Assembly (NCBI GenBank): GCA_020137815.1 | Contig: CM035357.1 | Span: forward strand, 3,878,496 to 3,942,495 | DNA length: 64,000 bases | From: Hormiphora californensis | Lineage: Eukaryota; Ctenophora; Tentaculata; Cydippida; Pleurobrachiidae | Direction: 5' to 3' | Shown: piece after piece, positions 1 through 63,561 of the stretch | Numbering within the stretch: position 1 is the first letter of the stretch | Layout: every line of letters starts with the position of its first letter | The notes under the pieces: generated by a model | Databases searched by the model: none | What the model saw: only the letters and a program-made list of their open reading frames with translations | What the model was told of the DNA's origin: nothing | Translations under genes and position numbers: made by a program

Positions 1-3000
1 ACTATCACTATACACACTGTTGCTGCTGCCAGCGTTATAATTGTAGCACATCATGGGGGTGGGACCGTGATCCTCATCTAGCGCCTCGCTCGAGGGAAAT
101 ATTCTCGATAAATCAGAGATAGATAAACATATCCTGCTATTGCTCTTCCTCCGTTCCTTCTCGTTATTATACCGGGACATACCCCCACTCGCTCCCATCC
201 CATACCCCTCACTAACAATATCCCCCCAACTCATATCAGCACGCTCGCTGGGGTCCATGGTACAATAATCGGTTGTCAGGGAGAGACGAGATGCAGTTAG
301 TGTGTTTTGCTGGTGTTTGGAAAGGGTGCTGCTATAAGTTCGGTGGTTGTTGTTAGGTGTGGTTGCTGTTTGGGAATCGTTATCGTTTGAGTCGTCGTCC
401 GAGTCCAGGAAACGTGCCCTTTCTCCAGTGATTATCTTGTCTCGGACCTGCAGCAGTGGTGTGGGGAGAGTTCGGTGAAGGTATAATGCCTGTATAAGTA
501 AAGGGTCGGGGTGTGGAGAGTTCGAGAATCTGGATGAGGGATGAGGGATGATGGTTCAATAGCATTGATTAGCCCTCTTCAAGAGGGTTAGAACTAAATT
601 ATGGTTTGGATGAGGGGGTAGTTTAGATGGATGGAGGATTTGGATGAGGGTTTAATAGCATAATCATTGATAAGGGGGATTCAGAGGGTTCAGTATATCA
701 ATATACCTCGCTATTCTCCCGCCGTAGTTTTATCTCCCTGTAATACCCATCAAACTTGCTCATAATAAGGGGCATGGGTATAGCGATGAGTGGCAGTCCC
801 AGAAGAGCCAGTGCCGCTCCTATCGATTTACCCCCTGGAAAGAGAGGGAGAGAGGGAAAGTGAGGCTTGAAAAGATTCCAGTAACAATTACTATGCAAAT
901 TAGACCCAGTTTTAGGGCCGTTTAAGGGTACGCTAACCAAAATTTTTTTTCGAGTGCAGGGAAATCTCTCACCGTAGGGTTGTAGGCCATGCCAAGGAGA
1001 CCTCAAATATGCAATTTGAGCTCTCAAGTCGAATTCATATTTTTGCTACAGCTGCTTGAAAAATGAACTGAAAATAAGTTTTTGGCATCTTAAAAATACA
1101 TTTGTAAAGATAGGATCATAAAAATTTGTGGATTTGAAAAGGACAAAGAGGTGATTAGCCACAAAATTTTTTTTTGAAATCCGAGCTGATTTCCGGTCCT
1201 GAGATGGATTTCTTTTTTTTGATTTTAACACCATATTTGGCCAAGTTCCGAAAATATGTGAAAGCTGTAAATTGGTCAAAAGTTGCGTCTAACGATTCTC
1301 TATATGGCCATAAATTTTGGGCGCGTCCTTATTTGAGATAAGATGTACAGAGTTTTTTTGTGAAAGCCGTCATTTCAGAAATAAATAAATTCCCTGTATC
1401 TCAAAAACGGCTGATCGTAGAGACCTGCGACTATGCTTAAACGATTCAGAAGGTCAGATTTTGGGGGGGTCTTCTGAGAGACATTTTGCTCCTACTTCAA
1501 CCGTTTTTGCTGTAATTGTGAAAAACAAATTCTATGAAAAGGGCAAAAGCTAAACTCCAATATCCTGTAATTAGGGAATTTTAGCTAAGAAAGGACCGAA
1601 ACTATGGAAAAATGTGTAACAAGCTAATTCCTTCACTATTTGGTCCATATGGGTTCCTATAATCACCAAAAACAAAATCTCAAAAAATCCACGATGGCGA
1701 AGATGGGTTTTTATTTTTCGCAATTACAGCAAGAACGGTTGAAGTAGGAGCAAAATGTCTCTCAGAAGACCCCCCCAAAATCGGACCTTCTGAATCGTTT
1801 AAGCATAGTCTCAGGTCTCTACGATCAGCCGTTTTTGAGATACAGGGAATTTATTTATTTCTGAAATGACGGCTTTCACAAAAAAAACTCTGTACAGCTT
1901 ATCTCAAATAAGGACACGCCCAAAATTTATGGCCACTTAGATAATCGTTAGACGCAACTTTTCACCAATTTACAGCTTTCACATGTTTTCGGAACTTTGC
2001 CAAATAGGGCGTTAAAGTGGAAAAAAAGAAATCCATCTCAGGACCGGAAATCAGCTCGGATTGCAAAAAAAATTTTTGTGGTTGTTTACCTTCATGTCCT
2101 CTTCAAATCCCCAAATTTTCATGATCTTATCTTTACAAATGTATTTTTGAGTTGCCAAAAACGTATTTACAGGACATTTTTTAAACAGCTGTAGCAAAAA
2201 TATGAATTCGACTTGAGAGCTCAAATTTCATATTTGAGGTCTCCTTGGCATGGCCTACAACCCTACGGTGAGAGATTTCCCTGCACTCGAAAAAAATTTT
2301 TGGTTAGCGTACCCTTAAGGGACGATTTTACCAAGGTTGCCATGCCCTTATATGGAATGTTGCCATGGTAACATACCATATTTAAAGGGCATCATAACTT
2401 ACATCCAGTTTTGGGGCAGATATCACCGTATCCCACGGTTGCTATGGTGATAGTACCCCAGTAAAGGGCATCAAAAACACTTCGGAATGTTTTGAAGTGT
2501 TTCCCGTCTTTCTGTAGGCTGTCTTCCTCCATGTAGTATGCCAGGGTTGCAAAGATAAAGGTAACAAGGAAAATTAGCACCATAACCTGTGCAGATTTAG
2601 GTCTTATTATTTGCCATGCGCGGCCGTCTTTTTCCGACCATAACAACAGATTATAGTAATGTCTTTCTAAGAATTTACTAAGGATTTACTAGTAATATCT
2701 GTCTAAGAATTTAATACTACCTGTGCGAGATCAGCCAGGGATCGTTTCAGAGCGACTCCCAGGCAGAAAATCAGTTCACTATAACGTGCCATGTTGAATA
2801 ACCTAAGAAGAGACACCAAACGGAGGCAGGCAATTATCCCCCGGAGTTTTTACTCGGTGTCGTTTTCTTGCCCTATTGCTAGGAATACTACCTGAAGCAG
2901 GGAGCATGAGCAATGCGTTGATTAGTTGAAGGACAAACAAAGAAACAAAGAAAAAATAGAAATAAGCAAAGAAACAAAGAAACAAAGAAACAAAGAAAAA

Positions 3001-4376
3001 AAGAAACAAAGAAACAAAGAAACAAAGAAACAAATAAACAAACAGTCAAACAGTCAAACAAACATACAAAAACTGACCTGGTCGATGGTGAATGAGATGA
3101 TGACAGCCATATCAACTACACTCATAAACTGCTGTGCAAAATGGAACTTATCATTCGCTATCGCTAGTCGAAGGCAGAATATCCCAAGGAACCACAGGAT
3201 ACACAAACTCTGCAGCCCTAAAATAGTAATTGGGTATAATTGGGTATAATTAAAAGTCTTAAAATTGGATAGTAATTGGTTCGAGGGCAACTCAGGAGTC
3301 AGGGAGTCCTGTGATGGGTAATCCATCAGGAACCGACCGAAGCAAGTAAACAACCAATCAGAACTCGTTATTTAGGTCACGTGACTGGTTATCAGCCAAT
3401 CAGGGACCAGTATAATTTCCATACCTGCTACGATGTGCTCATGATCCTTATCATTAATCTCTGGGTCTGTTCTGAGGCACTGGAGAGCTGTGAAGATGAA
3501 GGTAGTGGATACATCAAACATAGCCAGGGCAATCCACCATTTGTTAGTGTTGTCCGTTAGAATCTATAATTTAATTAGCATAATTAATTAACTACGTGTT
3601 AATTAGTTCAGAGTATATTGGTAGCTAAACTGGTAATTAGTTGGTAATTGTACCGTATGGACTTCCTCAAGAAATCTCGATCTAACAGGTTCCTGAAAGT
3701 GGAGATTCTTCGCGGTGTGCTCGTCAAATACATAGTAATCGAGAAGGGGGATCCGGAAAAAGTTGGCCTCCTCCAGGAATATGTCTTGTTCCACATTGAT
3801 GGGTTGGATTATGCAACCACCACTTTGGTAAAAGTACAGGATTGATTCGAAGGATTGCCGGCACCTGAAAATAATACATATATATTGATCGAGTGGTTGG
3901 CTGGGTAATTGCACTAATTGATTGCTAATTACATTACTGTAATTACATTTAGAACAACAACAACAACCTCACCTGAAGAAAACAAGCGCCTGTTTATCCT
4001 CATTCCAATACCTCCTCCGTCTCTTTGGGTTGCCAAGGAGGGTCTTTGGAAACCTTGCAAGGGTCTCCTCCTGGGTTTTGAAGTAGTGCCCCGACACGTA
4101 GATATGAACAAAGTTGAACTTTTTCTCTGGGTAGAGCGTGGGTGAGGACACGAATGGTCTGGTCAGAGTTGTCTCCTCATGATCCCGGTATGATAGAACC
4201 GGACTGGAGCTGGAGTAGCGAGGGTTAACGGTTAGCAGAGGTACCGGGGGAGGTGGAATAATTATAGATGGTCTTTGATCGGGTGATAGGAAAGAGGTAG
4301 ATCCGGATGGTTTTGATAAATCAGTAGGACCCCCACATGAAAATTGTTGTGGAGGTGATGTCAAGTTATCCATCAT
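1..4376 (-). CDS. Shaker (Kv1)-like voltage-gated potassium channel, 8 exons, C-terminus runs off the window
   Basis: Pore-forming subunit of a tetrameric plasma-membrane K+ channel. Exons on the minus strand: 4376-3973, 3864-3654, 3563-3425, 3217-3078, 2891-2721, 2586-2403, 834-707, 447-1. All boundaries are GT-AG and every phase agrees. The first two exons encode a T1 tetramerization domain (VHIYVSGHYFKTQEETLARF, then SFESILYFYQSGG). Next come S1 (3425-3563), S2-S3 (ILWFLGIFCLRLAIAN), S4 (CLRLVSLLRLFNMARYS), S5 and pore with the selectivity filter TIATVGYGD, and S6 with PMP in place of the usual PVP. The last exon is a polar cytoplasmic tail, open to base 1. I start at the ATG ATG pair at 4376; an upstream GTG is unlikely. 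About 608 codons are visible. Odd points: an in-frame TAA at 2852-2850, and two S4 gating charges replaced by S and N. Family assignment is secure; whether the allele is functional is not. Confidence 0.85.
914..2323. repeat. 1.4-kb foldback element in the last-but-one Kv intron
   Basis: Bases 914-1530 reappear reverse-complemented at about 1708-2323, for example TTTAAGGGTACGCTAACCAA on the left against TTGGTTAGCGTACCCTTAA on the right. The arms are about 600 bp with few mismatches, and the spacer is about 180 bp. The short ORFs inside are translations of the arms and look non-coding. It accounts for nearly all of the 1.57-kb intron between the pore and S6 exons. Confidence 0.85.
2721..2891 (-). 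pseudogene. S3-S4/voltage-sensor exon of the Kv gene carrying an in-frame stop
   Basis: The exon is bounded by cttcag|GTAGTA on its 5' side and GCACAG|gtagta on its 3' side, phase 0 at both ends, 57 codons. It reads 13 codons of S3 end and linker (VVFLAIGQENDTE), then TAA at 2852-2850, then KLRGIIACLRLVSLLRLF in the same frame. No AG lies between the TAA and the S4 coding sequence, so no alternative acceptor can skip the stop while keeping S4. The flanking exons are intact, so this is a recent nonsense allele, a sequencing error, or a site that is recoded or edited. Confidence 0.6.
2935..3060. repeat. AAACAAAG-type simple repeat in a Kv intron
   Basis: Roughly 125 bp of tandem AAACAAAG/AAACAAAC units between the S2-S3 and S4 exons. 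ORFs through it on both strands are repeat translations. Confidence 0.9.
3327..3416. mobile_element. Small MITE, family with CAGGAACCGACCGAA ends, copy 1 (right end lost)
   Basis: Begins CAGGAACCGACCGAAGCAAG and carries the family core CACGTGACTGGTTATCAGCC, but lacks the right inverted terminus. Other copies are at 5549-5657, 17961-18037 (left end lost), 27058-27166 and 62811-62909. Full copies are about 108 bp with 15-bp inverted ends. Confidence 0.85.
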
Positions 4377-4866
4377 CAAAAGCTGCAGTAAAGAGATTGA
4401 TCGAGCACAGTTCCGCACATGTTATCGTATCAGGAAGTGTGACATAGTGTCGTTCACCCAACGCAGCTCTAATGAAATAAAATGTGGGATTGAAAAACAG
4501 GAAATGAAAATTTTACTGCGACAATAATTTTCTCTCTCCCGTTGATAGAGAGAGAGTGAAGCATTTCCTGTATGTGACAATTTTATAATGAATGATCAAC
4601 AATAACCCAATAAGTGGACAACCAGAACAACAACTTGAAACGCAAACAAAGCACGTTTCGAGGAAATAAGAAACAAAAACAAATGACCGGGATTATGAAT
4701 GAAGACAAAAGGAAAGAGTGAGCCTGGAAGGAAAACAACAGCAATTAATAAAACAGAACAAAGTAGATTTCTACTTTATCCCGCTGTACCGCACTCTGAG
4801 AAGATTATCCTCTGGGATAAAGACAAAAAGATGGAGAGAAATTCAAGAAGCTCTGGGGACCTATTA

Positions 4867-4868
<2 letters not shown>

Positions 4869-4907
<39 letters not shown>

Positions 4908-4925
4908 AGGGAGAGAGAGAGAGGG

Positions 4926-4991
<66 letters not shown>
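4869..4991. repeat. (GA)n microsatellite
   Basis: About 120 bp of almost pure GA between the Kv gene and the laminin-like gene; ORFs on both strands through it are repeat translations. Confidence 0.95.
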
Positions 4992-4994
<3 letters not shown>

Positions 4995-5548
4995 GGAAAG
5001 ACGACGGTGGACGGGCATCCATTAAGAGTCTGCGGTAATTAAGAACCACGATTGCACGACTTAGCCCCCAAGTACTTTCTCTCTCTCCCTCTCTCCCTCT
5101 CTCTCTCTCTCTCTTTCTATTCCCCGGGCCCTCTCTCCTGTCCTCTTTTTCGATTTGTGGTCTTCTCGATACGATCTTCCCCAAATCCAAGTACTACAGT
5201 TCCCCAGTTAGACTTCTGCCCGCATACAATATTCAGCAAAGAAAAACAGAGAGAGAGAGGGGAGATTGAGCGACAGTAAGACAGAAAAAGATAGAGCGAG
5301 AGAGCTCCACAGCGGAATATAATTACAAGAGTTAGAAAGGATACCTGAGCGAATCGTGTGGGGAGAATCTCAATGAATAATGGGAGATAAAATGGGAGAA
5401 ACAGGAGATTAAATAATTAATAGATGTGTTCTGATACATCAAATCAAACTTCCGGTGAGTATCTCAACAGCCAATATAATAACGGGTTTAGTACGATATT
5501 ATATGTTCAAATATAGAAAGTAACCGATAAATACAGTTGTATTATTTC

Positions 5549-5657
5549 CAGGAACCGACCGAAACAAGTAAACAACCAATCAGAACTCGTTATTTAGGTC
5601 ACGTGACTGGTTATCAGCCAATCAGGGACCAGTATTTCCTGATTCGGTCGGTTCCTG
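5549..5657. mobile_element. Small MITE (CAGGAACCGACCGAA family), copy 2, complete
   Basis: Starts CAGGAACCGACCGAAACAAG and ends TTCGGTCGGTTCCTG, so both inverted ends are present. It lies in the divergent intergenic region between the Kv gene and the laminin-like gene. Confidence 0.9.
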
Positions 5658-6341
5658 ATATAGATGTTACTAGATAGGGAATCAAGGCCTATACTTTTGA
5701 GTACATTCCAAACTAAGGATTTGTCTATCGATCAATAGCTCGACATCCATCGCAGGCATTTTTACATTTAGATGGGTAGATAGTGAGAACAAGACGGAGA
5801 GATAGATGGAGAGAGAGAAGGAGAGGGAGAGAGAGAGAGGGAGAGAGAGAGAGGGAGAGAGACAGTTATAAAAAAAGCAAATCATCCATCAATTGAGAGA
5901 GAATAGGTATGAGAATGCATTGATAATTGTATTATGTCACACTAGTGAGAAATATATCCAAGTAGGCTAGGGGGAATGTCTCGGGTTGAAATTCGGAGGA
6001 ACTATACTGAGTATAGTGCAATGTAGTTGTCTGAGCTCTCTGGTCAGCTCTATTATATACTGGAGACTGAGGGAGGAACAATAAAGACTCCCTATTGTTT
6101 CTCCTAATAGGGAGCATGAATAGTTTAAATCCTACTGAGAGATCTAAATTGTAATGAGTTGGGTTAATGAAAATACTGATAACTGTCCTGTTGTTTTCTG
6201 TATTAAATACTGTTATCCTGTATGAATTTATTTATCCTGTGTAACTTTATTGCCCCCAATTAAAATATTTTACTGTTTTCAGGTTTATTTTCCCAGTAAT
6301 TGTCTAAAAGTTTAACTTTATTCCCCCCACCCCCAACCCAG

Positions 6342-59630
<53,289 letters not shown>

Positions 59631-59699
59631 GTTAGTTATACAGTTGTCGGATAACTTCCTCCGATATTGGGAGATAACAATATTTCATCTCGATATATA

Positions 59700-59753
59700 T
59701 CAGGCACCCTGATTTACCGGGCTAACATCCCGGTAAATCGGGGTTCGACTGTG
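59700..59753. mobile_element. Fragment of a CAGTCGGACC-family element
   Basis: CACCCTGATTTACCGGGC followed by CCCGGTAAATCGGGGTTCGA; only one terminus is clear. Confidence 0.6.
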
Positions 59754-60048
59754 ATTGCTATGAAGGGACTCTGACACGATTCAGCCAAAAAGTATTGCGG
59801 ATATGCTTCATAAAATTGATTTTAGTATGGTGTCCCTCAACTAAGTTACTAAATAGTATCAATAATTTAACTCTTGAACCTCCAACGTTACTTCCCTCTG
59901 ACGTTTAAATTATGTGCTGTCAGTCTAGAATTCATATCATCAAATTAGACGGTGCTGGGTATAACCATGAAAATGTCATCTTTATGCCTTTTTTGGCAGG
60001 AAACCTAATTACGATCGAAACCCGTCTGAACTGACGGCAATAAATTGA

Positions 60049-60441
60049 TTATGAACCCATACTACTGAAGCGACCGGGGTATGATGGTGTAATGCATAAT
60101 GGGGGGGGGGGAATTGGTTAGTTGGTATCCTGATATCTTTGTTTGAATTACTAGTAGGAGGAAGGGATGGGGGTAAGATGATGCGGTGGTGGTGGTGGTG
60201 GTGGTACAGATAGGTTATAGCGTGCCAAACTCTGCCCCGTAGGGCAGAACGACATTGCAACCTCGTCATAGCGTCTGTCATCGTGTTGTGGTCAGTTAAT
60301 ATCATGGCATTCTTGTGGTGTCAGTGGTATAATGGAGTGTCTTGTGTGGTATGAATGCATTATGATATTATGATATTGTAATACCTGGAGTGCACTATGA
60401 TATTGTGCATTATATTGTACATTATGATATTGTGATATTAC
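60049..60441. other. Stretch between the last laminin-like exon and the visible end of the lectin gene
   Basis: Contains a G-run at 60101, a GGT triplet run at about 60187-60204 and TATTGTGATATTATGA-type repeats at 60360-60440. A minus-strand reading (about 60270 down to 60009) could hold the final lectin exon, but its His-rich sequence is low complexity and I do not call it. Confidence 0.4.
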
Positions 60442-62758
60442 CTGTAGTAAAGGTTTGAACTTCACAGGAGCAATAAACATTATTTAATGTACACGGATTA
60501 TCATACCACGCCGCTGTATATCTCATAACAGCACATTGTTCCTCTACTCTATTTGGTTCGCTCCCGGTCCATCTATTCCAATCACTATCCAGTAGAGGAG
60601 TACCATCGGGCCAAATATACTTGTTGTCGGCGTTCGGGGCGTAAATCCCTGCGAAAAATAATAAACATTCAATTAAAGTCGAATTTTTTAATCAAGGGAC
60701 AGGGGGCTGCGCATTCAGAGAGGTCGCGCGGCGTTGTATTTGCGCGTGACAATCGAGATCAAGTTCCTGGCAATCTTAAGACTTGAACCCGGAAGCGTTG
60801 GAAAGATAATTTTAAGAACTTTTCAACGCAACCAAGATCAAGTCTTTATCTTATCAGAAAGAGAAGATATGAGCGAAAACATTTAGCACGCGCAAAAAGA
60901 CTTTGTAAATGCGCGGCCCCCTGTCATGTCCCTTGATTAAAAAATTCGACTATAAATAAAGTTATTATGTATATTATATATTAGTTTTTTGTGAATTAAA
61001 ATATTAAATAATAAGGTGTCCCAATTTGGCCATCCCTTGACGGGAGTTGGGTTCTACGGATCTGTCTTTTTCGCTGATGTAAGTTGTCTGATATTGTTGT
61101 CGACGAGGGTTAGGGCTTTACTTGAAGGCCCAAGGGTTCCCTAGTAAATAAAATATTGATAAAGGTTGAAAGTAGTCAATACCTAGCCAACTTATAAATT
61201 TTCCGTGATATTTGATCTGCCATTGGAACCTATAGTTTTGCTCTTCATTGAGAATAGTTGGTAGGTCACCATTCAACCCAGAACAGTAGGATTTGCATTC
61301 AGAGTAGATCCTTGTTTTGTCTGGAAACAAAACCAGTGGGTTGGCTGCTCCTGAAATGTGTGAAATGTTTTATTTTCCCAATATTCCATGTCCAAAAGAA
61401 AAACGTTTTTATGTTGACTCAAAGTTTCACACTCGGGGTGGTCTTCAGAATATTCGAATATTCCATGTAGGTAAAACTTTAGGTTTTACTTTTTGCAGCT
61501 TACTTTTAGTTGTGACTGATGATTCCCCACAATCCGGAGTCTCGTGTCCTTGGTTACACTTGACGACCTGTGCTTTCCACCCTTGATCTCCACAGTACAA
61601 GTAGAGAGTGTCTCCTATGGTGACCTTGCCAAAGTCAGTAGTTGGTACGTAGGAAAGTGGTATGCTAGAGGTTGTCAAGGTGCAACCTGAAAAAGAAAAT
61701 TGTGTTTAATTTAATGATATTATTGATCATAATGAAAGAGAGAGAGAGAGTGAGAAAGATACAGACAGGCAGGCAGACAGGCTGGGGAGGGGAATGGTCA
61801 CCTTTAAAAAAGGTAAAGGCCTTTACGCTTTGCTTTACTTTCCAGTTCATTGATAAAATGTAGACTCTTACCTGTCATGTAGAAGTCCGATGCTGTATCA
61901 GTACTATATGAAATGAAATCTCCTGCATAACATCACCGCCCCACAGTGAAACACAGTCGCTACGTGAACTATTTGCGAACTGGTAATTAAGCACCTCGAC
62001 ATGGTTGCATGTGATGATGAAGCCGGTATTTGTTTTGGCAATTGCCCAGATATTTTCCACCTCTAACGGTGGTTGTACTGGCAGGTCTGGCGACCCAATG
62101 ACACAGTAGCCTACATGATACTTAATTGTAGAGAAGAACTTCACACGTACATCACTGGCGAAGCCGTTCTTGAAGTACATGAACACCCTAATGATATTCT
62201 TACTGCCCAGTGTTGCGTTCGTCTTTATCTGGAGAGGTATTGCCTCCAGGTCCCAGGGTATCTTCACATCACGCTCTACAGTTGTCCAGTCTAAAATGCA
62301 GTGGAATTGACGGATGCTAGGTCTAACGCGGCGGGCCTAAGTCTAATCGAACTCTAAATATAATACTTTTTGCTCAAAATACAGGGAGGACTCTATGTCT
62401 ACCAAGTTTAAAACAGGGGGACTCTATGTCTACCAAGTTTAAAACAGGGGGACTCTATGTCTACCAAGTTTAAAACAGGGGGACTCTATGTCTACTAAGT
62501 CTAAAACAAGGGGACGCTAAATAACGGTATGGTTAATTTACCAAACCGTTATGGTGTTACCTTGGTTGTCATCTGACTCTCCTTGCACTCCCACTGCTAA
62601 CTGATTATTATCATCTGTAAAAATAATTACATCAATTTCAGTATTTACTAAATGATTTAACAGCTGATGAAATAAAAAAGCCCCCATTATCCACACATAC
62701 CTATCACGCTGATAACCAAAACCAGCCATATGAACAGTTTCATCCTTCTCAGAACCAT
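60442..62758 (-). CDS. Secreted multidomain C-type lectin, 6 visible exons, 3' end not found, apparent frameshift
   Basis: Exons 62758-62701, 62614-62561, 62290-61872, 61686-61504, 61350-61183 and 60648-60442; all introns are phase 1. Order: signal peptide (MVLRRMKLFIWLVLVISVI); short linker; a roughly 135-residue domain (VKFFSTIKYHVGYCVIGSPD, IITCNHVEVLNYQF, SDCVSLWGGDV, then TDTASDFYM), like an uncharacterised invertebrate extracellular domain; a sushi-like four-cysteine segment (GDTLYLYCGDQGWKAQVVKC); and a C-type lectin domain split over two exons (CSGLNGDLPTILNEEQN; YIWPDGTPLLDSDWNRW, then TGSEPN). EPN suggests mannose-type, calcium-dependent sugar binding, known from vertebrate lectins. 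Exon 3 is one base short (or two long) for its phase: the frame changes between QEISFH and TDTASDFYM. The rest is intact. Confidence 0.75.
60679..60952. mobile_element. MITE in the last lectin intron
   Basis: AGTCGAATTTTTTAATCAAG at the left and CTTGATTAAAAAATTCGACT at the right; arms extend through GGGACAGGGGGC and are flanked by TA. Confidence 0.85.
62375..62515. repeat. 34-bp tandem repeat, four copies, in a lectin intron
   Basis: Unit GGGGGACTCTATGTCTACCA then AGTTTAAAACA, in tandem between lectin exons 2 and 3. Confidence 0.9.
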
Positions 62759-62810
62759 GATCATAACCATGATAAGTACTAACCAGGTACCCAGGGCAGG
62801 CAGGAAACGA

Positions 62811-62909
62811 CCGACACAAGTAAACAACCAACCAGTACTCGTTATCTAGGTCACGTGACTGGTTATCAGCCAATCAGGCACCAGTATTTCCTGATTCGGT
62901 CGGTACTTA
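62811..62909. mobile_element. Small MITE (CAGGAACCGACCGAA family), copy 5, just upstream of the lectin start codon
   Basis: CAGGAAACGACCGACACAAG at the left, TTCGGTCGGTAC at the right, with the family core CACGTGACTGGTTATCAGCC. It lies about 50-150 bp upstream of the ATG at 62758. Confidence 0.85.
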
Positions 62910-63335
62910 GGGCGGGTAATCCCCGCTCTTCTTCTTTTTGTTGTTCCTCTTCACTAAATTGCTAATGCGGTGTTTGCTGGTTAATGAATTGAACTATTAT
63001 AGTTTAACCAGTATGACTTAAAAAAGCGGGAGACATGCATAAGGATCAAACGTAAATATGGTGTAAATCTAAAAATACTGAGGTTGATTTATTTTTAGAA
63101 TTTTAGAGCAAAAACAGGGTTTTGAAGGAGCGCGGCTGTGCTGGAACAGAGGGGAGAGCGTTACGAAGAAATACAGCAATGACTATAACTGTGATAAAAA
63201 ATAGAGAAGAGTGGATTTTTTCTCTCTCTAGATAGCGAGAAGAACGAGAGAGAGAGAGCGAAGAGAAGAGAGCTCAGAGAGAGAGAGAGAGAGAGCGAGA
63301 TAGATACGGATAGCGATAGATCTCTATAGATCTCA

Positions 63336-63404
<69 letters not shown>

Positions 63405-63510
63405 TTACTAACAGTCCAGCTCTCCTGATTCTACAAGTTGTAGATCATCGACGATCGGGATAGCTGGACTGTTTTTAGTAAAGGAGAACATGCTGTTATA
63501 CAGTACAAAA

Positions 63511-63561
<51 letters not shown>

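Larger units (their letters stand above)
4377..6341. other. Intergenic or intronic region left of the first laminin-like exon
   Basis: Holds a long (GA)n tract at 4869-4991, a CT tract near 5081-5117, MITE copy 2, another GA tract near 5805-5862 and AT-rich DNA. A plus-strand ORF at 6167 begins MKILITVLLFSVLNTVIL, which resembles a signal peptide, but no donor joins it in the right phase to the LE exon at 6342. I therefore do not call it. No other exon is evident. Confidence 0.5.

Noticed and set aside
1046-2194. Similar ORFs on opposite strands (KRNPSQDRKSARI)
   Set aside because: They are the two arms of the foldback element read in mirror image; no start, splice or domain evidence.
2803-3115. 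Phe/Leu-rich ORFs on the minus strand
   Set aside because: They read an AAACAAAG repeat in a Kv intron.
4699-5038. ORFs of about 107 residues on both strands
   Set aside because: They are translations of a GA microsatellite.
6167-6244. Signal-peptide-like reading MKILITVLLFSVLNTVIL as first exon of the laminin-like gene
   Set aside because: No donor gives the phase needed by the exon at 6342; it could be chance in AT-rich DNA.
60000-60048. Possible terminal exon of the laminin-like gene (KPNYDRNPSELTAIN, stop)
   Set aside because: It fits in phase, but it leaves the last LE domain incomplete, so I could not accept it as the true end.
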